Positions 39,359 through 43,341 of a DNA stretch of 43,341 bases are shown one piece after another (positions within the stretch are counted from its first letter, which is position 1; every line of letters begins with the position of its first letter). Location of the stretch: IMG/VR virus record IMGVR_UViG_3300022918_000020, positions 1 through 43,341 of that record; one strand, given 5' to 3'. The position numbers and the translations under genes were made by a program. The notes under the pieces were generated by a model, which had not been told where the DNA came from, ran no database searches, and saw only the letters and a list, made by a program, of their open reading frames with translations. This stretch comes from a virus.

Positions 39359-39607
39359 ATGAACTACAAAGATCACATTATCCAATTAATTACCGACTCT
39401 AAAATATCCGATCAAGATGCTGCAAAGGCAATGTTTATTTCTTACGGAACATTTAGAAACTGCAAAGCTGATATTGCCCGAAACAACTTCACAGAAAAGA
39501 ACTACAACGACCTGAAAGCGTTTTTAGTGGAGCACGGGAATAAGCTAATCAAAAACATTCAACAAACCAATCTAACCGCTTGCGAAAAGGAAGCATTAAA
39601 AAAATAG
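39359..39607 (+). CDS. Helix-turn-helix-like protein
   Basis: An 82-residue protein whose middle (ISDQDAAKAMFISYGTFRNC) reads as a helix-turn-helix, flanked by basic helices. The start codon is directly under the hairpin at 39319. It could be a regulator of the neighbouring promoter or of the hairpin-bearing transcripts. No repressor-type C-terminal domain is present. Confidence 0.6.
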   Translation: MNYKDHIIQLITDSKISDQDAAKAMFISYGTFRNCKADIARNNFTEKNYNDLKAFLVEHGNKLIKNIQQTNLTACEKEALKK

Positions 39608-39611
39608 AGTT

Positions 39612-39860
39612 ATGGAAAATCAAGAACCAGCATTTCCGGAAAAAAGACAAAATTCAGCAGGAATAGATTATGATATTCCAGGAATGACATTAAGAGATTA
39701 TTTCGCAGCAAAAGCAATGCAAACAATCTTAGAATACCGACTAAATAAAGGTATGCATAATGTGAAAGGAGCTTATGATTCTTACATATCGCCAGAAGCT
39801 TATTCGATTGCCGATTCAATGTTAACCGAAAGAGAAAAACCATGCCAGACCCAACCCTAA
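39612..39860 (+). CDS. Conserved-type phage protein (GMTLRDYFAAKAMQ)
   Basis: An 82-residue protein with the pattern IDYDIPGMTLRDYFAAKAMQ and AYSIADSMLTER, a widely distributed small phage protein of unknown function. It starts 4 nt after the preceding gene and overlaps the next by 19 nt. Confidence 0.72.
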   Translation: MENQEPAFPEKRQNSAGIDYDIPGMTLRDYFAAKAMQTILEYRLNKGMHNVKGAYDSYISPEAYSIADSMLTEREKPCQTQP

Positions 39861-40081
39861 CACCAGACCCGGAGCAATTCAAAGCCGCCAATCTATTCGA
39901 AGCGTGGGATAATCTTAAAGAGGATAACCAGCGAATTGAAAGTGAAGAAATGGAGTGGTATTTAGAAGAGTTGTATGCCAATTTAGAGAACCGACGAAAG
40001 TTATTGAACAACCTGATCGATTTATTCGACACGATGGACAATGCTTATGTAAAAAACCAATTAAGACTTTTGAAATTATGA
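39842..40081 (+). CDS. Small acidic helical protein
   Basis: A 79-residue acidic protein (FEAWDNLKEDNQRIESEEMEWYL, then LIDLFDTMDNAYVKNQ), fully helical by composition. It overlaps both neighbours (19 nt and 4 nt), so translation is probably coupled. Not a known family. Confidence 0.6.
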   Translation: MPDPTLTPDPEQFKAANLFEAWDNLKEDNQRIESEEMEWYLEELYANLENRRKLLNNLIDLFDTMDNAYVKNQLRLLKL

Positions 40082-40326
40082 TAAAAGTAAGAATATTAAA
40101 ACAAGCCAAATCCTGCGCTCAGGTGATTCAGGATAAAGTATTTTCGGCTCAGATGGATAAATTAAAAGGTTATCCGAAAATTGCCGCAGAAGCACCGGAA
40201 AAGCATATTGTACACTCGGATGTATTTTATTATCCTTTGGTTTGCTTAAACGGTCACGAATTCAAAACAACCAATAACGGCGTATTAGTTTGCAAGAATT
40301 GCCACACGCCTCAATATTCAATTTAA
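40078..40326 (+). CDS. Small zinc-ribbon protein
   Basis: An 82-residue protein starting at ATG 40078, overlapping the preceding stop. The C-terminus contains CLNGHEF and CKNCHTP, giving a likely single zinc ribbon. The N-terminal half is basic and helical. Located before the SSB-like replication genes, it may take part in DNA metabolism; inferred. Confidence 0.6.
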   Translation: MIKVRILKQAKSCAQVIQDKVFSAQMDKLKGYPKIAAEAPEKHIVHSDVFYYPLVCLNGHEFKTTNNGVLVCKNCHTPQYSI

Positions 40327-40338
40327 AAATCAATTATT

Positions 40339-40812
40339 ATGAGTAAAAGCAGCGAATTGCATATACAAATGCAAGACTATCTATTGAACGTACACAACCA
40401 GGTAGAAGATGGGGAACTATCCAATCTTGATGGCTTAATCGAAATGAGAGAAAACAAGGAACAATTAGAAAAATCTCTTGAAATCATTAAAGAATTTGAA
40501 AACAGCAGAATCGACAACATCACAACTGAGGCGGCAGACTACCCCAAAGGCTACAAAGGTTATTTAATAACCCAGACATCCGGAAGAAAAACATTCGACT
40601 TTAAATCAATCCCTCAGTTTAAGGAAATTGAATCGACACGCAAAAACCTAGAAGATAAATTCAAAGGTGCTTTTGAGGGGTTTCAAAAGGGCGTAGTTCA
40701 AACAACAGAAGAGGATGGTGTAAGATATTGGATTGACGAAAACTCAGAATTACAGCCATTCCCGGAAGTTAATTTCGGAAAATCATTTTTAACAATTCGT
40801 AAAACAAAATAA
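40339..40812 (+). CDS. Gam/nuclease-inhibitor-like or replication accessory protein
   Basis: A 157-residue protein with an N-terminal helical pair (NKEQLEKSLEIIKEFENSR) and a middle DYPKGYKGYLITQTSGRKTFDFKSIPQF followed by another long helix and a beta ending (VNFGKSFLTIRK). Proteins of this look are found directly before single-strand-binding or annealing genes in Bacteroidetes phages. A Gam-like or annealing-partner role is possible; I cannot decide. Confidence 0.6.
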   Translation: MSKSSELHIQMQDYLLNVHNQVEDGELSNLDGLIEMRENKEQLEKSLEIIKEFENSRIDNITTEAADYPKGYKGYLITQTSGRKTFDFKSIPQFKEIESTRKNLEDKFKGAFEGFQKGVVQTTEEDGVRYWIDENSELQPFPEVNFGKSFLTIRKTK

Positions 40813-40828
40813 TCAAAAACAATTCATT

Positions 40829-41452
40829 ATGGCAATTATCGCAACAAACACAGGCGGCGCAAGTTTCGAACCAATAGCAACAGGTAACTATCCTGCAAGA
40901 TGTTATTCAATGGTTCACATCGGTACAATCGAGGAAAACATTTTAGGCACTTTAAAAACGCTAAATAAAGTTCGGGTTACCTGGGAGCTACCAACAGAAC
41001 TAAAGGTTTTCAAAGAGGAAAACGGAGAACAGCCGCAAGTTATTTCAAAAGAATTTACACTTTCGCTACATGAGAAAGCAACATTACGCGGGTTCCTTAA
41101 AAACTGGAGAGGCAAAGATTTCACGGACGAAGAAGCAAAATCGTTTGACATTGAGAAACTTGTTGGCGCGCCGTGCATGCTTAACATCACGCACAAGACG
41201 AAAAAAGATGGTAGCGGAATTTATGCTGAAATTGGATCCGTGTCTACAATGCCAAAAGGTTTTGTTTGCCCGGATGCAATCAACGAGCCTTTTGTTTGGA
41301 CTTACGAAAATTTCGACCAGGAAAAATTCAACTCTTTGCCGGAGTACCTCAGGAATAAAATGATTAATTCGGCCGAGTACAAAGACGCGCTTTCAGGAGG
41401 TCAACACATCGAAAGCAACGACGAAGTTGAAGACGATGGACTTCCGTTCTAA
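40829..41452 (+). CDS. Single-strand DNA-binding-like replication protein
   Basis: A 207-residue protein with an OB-fold-like beta body (FEPIATGNYPARCYSMVHIGTIEEN, then KVRVTWELPTEL) and an acidic C-terminal tip ending DDGLPF, closely resembling the tail by which SSB proteins recruit partners. Placement ahead of the initiator-like and primase genes fits. It is the type named DUF669 or phage SSB in other genomes; which family is uncertain. It overlaps the next ATG by one base. Confidence 0.7.
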   Translation: MAIIATNTGGASFEPIATGNYPARCYSMVHIGTIEENILGTLKTLNKVRVTWELPTELKVFKEENGEQPQVISKEFTLSLHEKATLRGFLKNWRGKDFTDEEAKSFDIEKLVGAPCMLNITHKTKKDGSGIYAEIGSVSTMPKGFVCPDAINEPFVWTYENFDQEKFNSLPEYLRNKMINSAEYKDALSGGQHIESNDEVEDDGLPF

Positions 41453-41796
41453 TGCTAATCCCTTCTAAAATAAACAGCCTGTCCTACGTTGAAATCGAAT
41501 CAGATAACGGAATACAGGCTTTAATAAACGAGTTGGAGCGCATTAAAAACAATCCGCACAAACAGCACGTTATTGCCGTAAGAAATTGCGCCGAACACAT
41601 CGCTAAATATCAGGTAGTTTCACGATTTGAAAAACTGAAAGGTATTTACTACAATTACGTTAAAAAGATGTGGTACGCCGAGAAAATGATTAAAGGAAAA
41701 CTGCGTGTTATTAAATACGGAGTTGATCGAAATGAAGTTATTTTGGCGTACAAAGAATATTTAAGAAAAAATATCCCTACCTTTCCAACTTCATAA
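41452..41796 (+). CDS. Replication-region hypothetical protein
   Basis: A 114-residue basic protein following the SSB-like gene with a one-base overlap. It is alpha/beta in look (GIQALINELERIKNNPHKQHVIAVR, then YYNYVKKMWYAEKMIKGKLRVIKYG). The basic middle would suit nucleic acid binding. It ends before a strong terminator that closes the transcript ahead of KL6. Confidence 0.6.
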   Translation: MLIPSKINSLSYVEIESDNGIQALINELERIKNNPHKQHVIAVRNCAEHIAKYQVVSRFEKLKGIYYNYVKKMWYAEKMIKGKLRVIKYGVDRNEVILAYKEYLRKNIPTFPTS

Positions 41797-41813
41797 TTGA
41801 TTTTGGTTTGGTG

Positions 41814-41851
41814 AAAGCCGGAGTTTTGTAGAAATTTCTCCGGCTTTTTTT
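41814..41851 (+). terminator. Intrinsic terminator before KL6
   Basis: AAAGCCGGAG (41814-41823) pairs with CTCCGGCTTT (41838-41847), followed by a T run. It is the strongest stem in the window (10 bp, GC-rich) and insulates KL6 and the replication operon. Confidence 0.88.
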
Positions 41852-41879
41852 GTGGAATTGAAAAGAATTGTTATATTTG
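41850..41879 (+). promoter_or_regulatory. Complete TTG / TAnnTTTG promoter ahead of KL6
   Basis: TTG (41850-41852), N19, TATATTTG (41872-41879) fits the Bacteroidetes promoter consensus. RNA would begin near 41884. Confidence 0.7.
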
Positions 41880-41985
41880 TATTCGAGATCATCTACCTCA
41901 TTTAAGACTTTAGGTTAACCACCATTAACCAAGAACAACCCTTAAAAACCGAGTAGATGCGGCGATTAAGGGTTTTGTTTTTTTA
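41880..41985 (+). ncRNA. KL6: kissing-loop leader RNA before the replication operon
   Basis: 5' hairpin GAG (41885-41887) with CTC (41897-41899), loop ATCATCTAC (41888-41896); this stem is short. Middle hairpin GGTTAA (41913-41918) with TTAACC (41925-41930). 3' hairpin AACCCTTAA (41937-41945) with TTAAGGGTT (41966-41974), inner CCG/CGG, loop AGTAGATG (41952-41959), then a T-rich tract. Loop 1 CATCTAC pairs perfectly with loop 2 GTAGATG (7 bp). The operon's first ATG is 33 nt further on. Confidence 0.73.
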
Positions 41986-42017
41986 ATAGTTTACTGGAAC
42001 TTAAAACCTTTATAATT

Positions 42018-42239
42018 ATGGCAAAGTTTGAGTTACGTTTTAAGTGTTTGCTTCAGCCCAAAGATCATATTAAATGCGAATTCTCGTCAGAGTCAGAAGA
42101 ACCACTGATAGTTGTTTCTGGAGTTAATTCAGAAGAAGAATTTTCTATCTTTCTAGACAAATCTACCGCGATAAAATTCGCTAAAACACTTCGTACTGAA
42201 ATTAATAAAATTACAGAAAGCGAGGTTGATAATGTCTAA
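42018..42239 (+). CDS. Small hypothetical protein, first gene behind KL6
   Basis: A 73-residue protein with alternating beta strands (KFELRFKCLLQPKDHIKCEF, then EEPLIVVSGVNSEEEFSIFL) and a C-terminal helix. It overlaps the initiator-like gene by 8 nt. Family unknown. As the first gene of the replication operon it probably has an early role. Confidence 0.6.
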   Translation: MAKFELRFKCLLQPKDHIKCEFSSESEEPLIVVSGVNSEEEFSIFLDKSTAIKFAKTLRTEINKITESEVDNV

Positions 42240-42882
42240 ACTTGGCTATACATGGTATCCTAAAGATTGGGGTAACTCAGAAGCAGTTTTCGAAATGACT
42301 TTAAAAGAACGCGGTTTATATCGCGAGCTTATCGATTTGGCTATGCTTAACGATAATAAAACAGAAGTCAAAACAGATGTTTGGTGTAGGAAATTTGCAA
42401 TTACTCAATCTGAATTAAAAACGATTTTAGATCGATTAATAGAACTATGTGTTATTCAAATAGAATCTAACCTTTTATTTATTCCAAGCTGTGAAAGTAG
42501 GCTAAATTTAGCGCGCGGAGGAGCAAAAGGCGGAAAAGCTGGTAAGCCTACCCCTAAGCCTAAGTTAAAGCCTATTGAAAGCCTTGAAGAAAAAAATGTA
42601 AAGCCTACCCCTAAGCAAATAGAAAGTAAACTAAATATAAAAGAAAATGAAAATGAAAATAAAGAAAAAAATAATATTCCTGCTTTTTCTGAATTTTTAG
42701 CATACGCTAAGGAAAAAGAAAAAACCGTTAACCTTTCGGCTTTAAAAAACAAATACGATGCGTGGGTAGAAAACGATTGGAAAGACGGTAATAATTCCAA
42801 AATCACAAATTGGAAAATGAAATTATTGAATACTATGCCTTATCTGAAAAAAGATGAATCAAAACCTAAATTCTCAGGATAA
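42232..42882 (+). CDS. Replication initiator-like winged-helix protein
   Basis: A 216-residue protein. Residues 1-85 form a DUF1376-like/DnaD-style winged-helix domain (GYTWYPKDWGNSEAVFEMTLKER, then RKFAITQSELKTILDRL). A basic, proline- and lysine-rich linker follows (residues about 95-150, with repeated KPTPK), then a helical end (FSEFLAYAKEKEKTVNL) similar to C-terminal parts of replisome-loading proteins. It directly precedes the primase-helicase, overlapping by one base, so helicase loading at the phage origin is a sensible inference. ATG 42232 was chosen. Confidence 0.72.
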   Translation: MSKLGYTWYPKDWGNSEAVFEMTLKERGLYRELIDLAMLNDNKTEVKTDVWCRKFAITQSELKTILDRLIELCVIQIESNLLFIPSCESRLNLARGGAKGGKAGKPTPKPKLKPIESLEEKNVKPTPKQIESKLNIKENENENKEKNNIPAFSEFLAYAKEKEKTVNLSALKNKYDAWVENDWKDGNNSKITNWKMKLLNTMPYLKKDESKPKFSG

Positions 42883-43341
42883 TGGCACACATATTCGATT
42901 GGTCAAAAATAGAAACAAACAAGACTTCCGGCATCACAAAAGTTAAGTGTCCTGAATGTACTCCAACGCGTAAAAACAAATCAGACCGTAGTTTGTATGT
43001 TAGCTTTGGTTCTGGTGTTGCAAAATGCTTTAATTGCGAGGCTTTAAGTTTTCGGGATAGCGTTGAAAAGGAAACTTTGAAAAAAGATTATAAAATACCA
43101 GAGCAAACGTGGCGTAATTATACAAACGTTTCAGATGTATTTATTCAGGCATTAGAGAAACGGAAAATACGTCAAAGCACGATTATTCATTTTGCGGTTA
43201 CTGAAGAAGAATATTATCAACCCGCATTGCAGCGTAAGTGCCAAAATCTGGTCTTTAATTTCTTTGAGGGGGAAATGGTAGTAAATAAAAAATATCGTGG
43301 CGCAAACAAGTCATTTACGCAAAGCAAAGATACAAAGTCTA
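42882..43341 (+). CDS. Primase-helicase, N-terminal part (zinc finger plus primase), 3' partial
   Basis: The first 153 residues of the primase-helicase, running off the window end. A T7 gp4-like zinc motif is visible: C23-x2-C26 and C49-x2-C52, followed by the primase N-lobe (YKIPEQTWRNYTN, then LQRKCQNLVFNFFEGE). The ATG overlaps the preceding stop (TAATG). The frame continues into position 3 of the window across the ends with no shift, producing a protein of about 597 residues, in the family's usual range. Confidence 0.9.
   Translation, partial: MAHIFDWSKIETNKTSGITKVKCPECTPTRKNKSDRSLYVSFGSGVAKCFNCEALSFRDSVEKETLKKDYKIPEQTWRNYTNVSDVFIQALEKRKIRQSTIIHFAVTEEEYYQPALQRKCQNLVFNFFEGEMVVNKKYRGANKSFTQSKDTKS

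Noticed and set aside
1-43341. tRNA genes, integrase, lysogeny repressor
   Set aside because: I looked for cloverleaf patterns with CCA ends, tyrosine or serine recombinase motifs and CI-type proteins and saw none convincing.

Overview
The window looks like an almost complete genome of a tailed siphovirus-like phage of a Bacteroidetes host, most likely Flavobacteriaceae. Every convincing gene lies on the + strand. The DNA is AT-rich, start codons rarely have a Shine-Dalgarno sequence, and promoters match the Bacteroidetes -7 box TAnnTTTG, sometimes with an upstream TTG. Exported proteins carry Flavobacterium-style signal peptides ending in FAQ or QAQ. I found no integrase, excisionase, tRNA or CRISPR array. 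The two ends cut the same primase-helicase gene: the 3' end holds its zinc finger and primase half, the 5' end its TOPRIM and helicase half, and joining them keeps the reading frame. The source is therefore probably circular or circularly permuted, or the window was cut from such a molecule.

Layout. 1-5.1 kb: helicase half, small replication-linked genes, an HNH-like endonuclease, NinG and a DNA methyltransferase. 5.1-19.2 kb: packaging and virion module (terminase subunits, HK97-type portal, protease, capsid, connector-like proteins, probable tube protein, tape measure, distal tail). 19.3-26.5 kb: hypothetical genes, then tail-tip and receptor-binding candidates, two of them with export signals. 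26.5-32.4 kb: accessory cassettes (GIY-YIG endonuclease, HAD phosphatase, secreted zinc metalloprotease, HNH nuclease), several with their own promoter and terminator. 32.4-34.4 kb: lysis cassette (membrane proteins, spanin-like pair, GH19-like endolysin). 34.5-38.9 kb: small early or accessory genes, including a YopX-like protein, an ASCH protein and a second pair of membrane-anchored coiled-coil proteins. 39-43.3 kb: more small genes, then a replication block with a single-strand-binding-like protein, an initiator-like winged-helix protein and the primase half.

The most striking feature is a dispersed family of six small structured RNA elements (KL1-KL6: 2791-2875, 6687-6780, 19163-19281, 27428-27525, 30732-30826, 41880-41985). 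Each directly follows a promoter-like box, folds into a 5' hairpin and a 3' terminator-like hairpin, and ends 6-35 nt before the start codon of an operon's first gene. In each element the 5' loop is complementary to the 3' terminator loop, and the sequence used differs between elements. This is a visible form of covariation for a kissing-loop interaction. The elements head the early operon, the portal/virion operon, an endonuclease gene and other units. They could be attenuator or antitermination leaders, or independent small RNAs; I do not recognise them as a named family.

A second promoter class works differently: in several places TAnnTTTG lies only 3-5 nt before the start codon, implying leaderless mRNAs. 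A third signal is a short hairpin (stem TGCG/CGCA, loop GCTGTAA) found twice just after a stop codon and just before the next start, a candidate translational operator. All functional names come from reading the sequence and from family knowledge; no searches were run.
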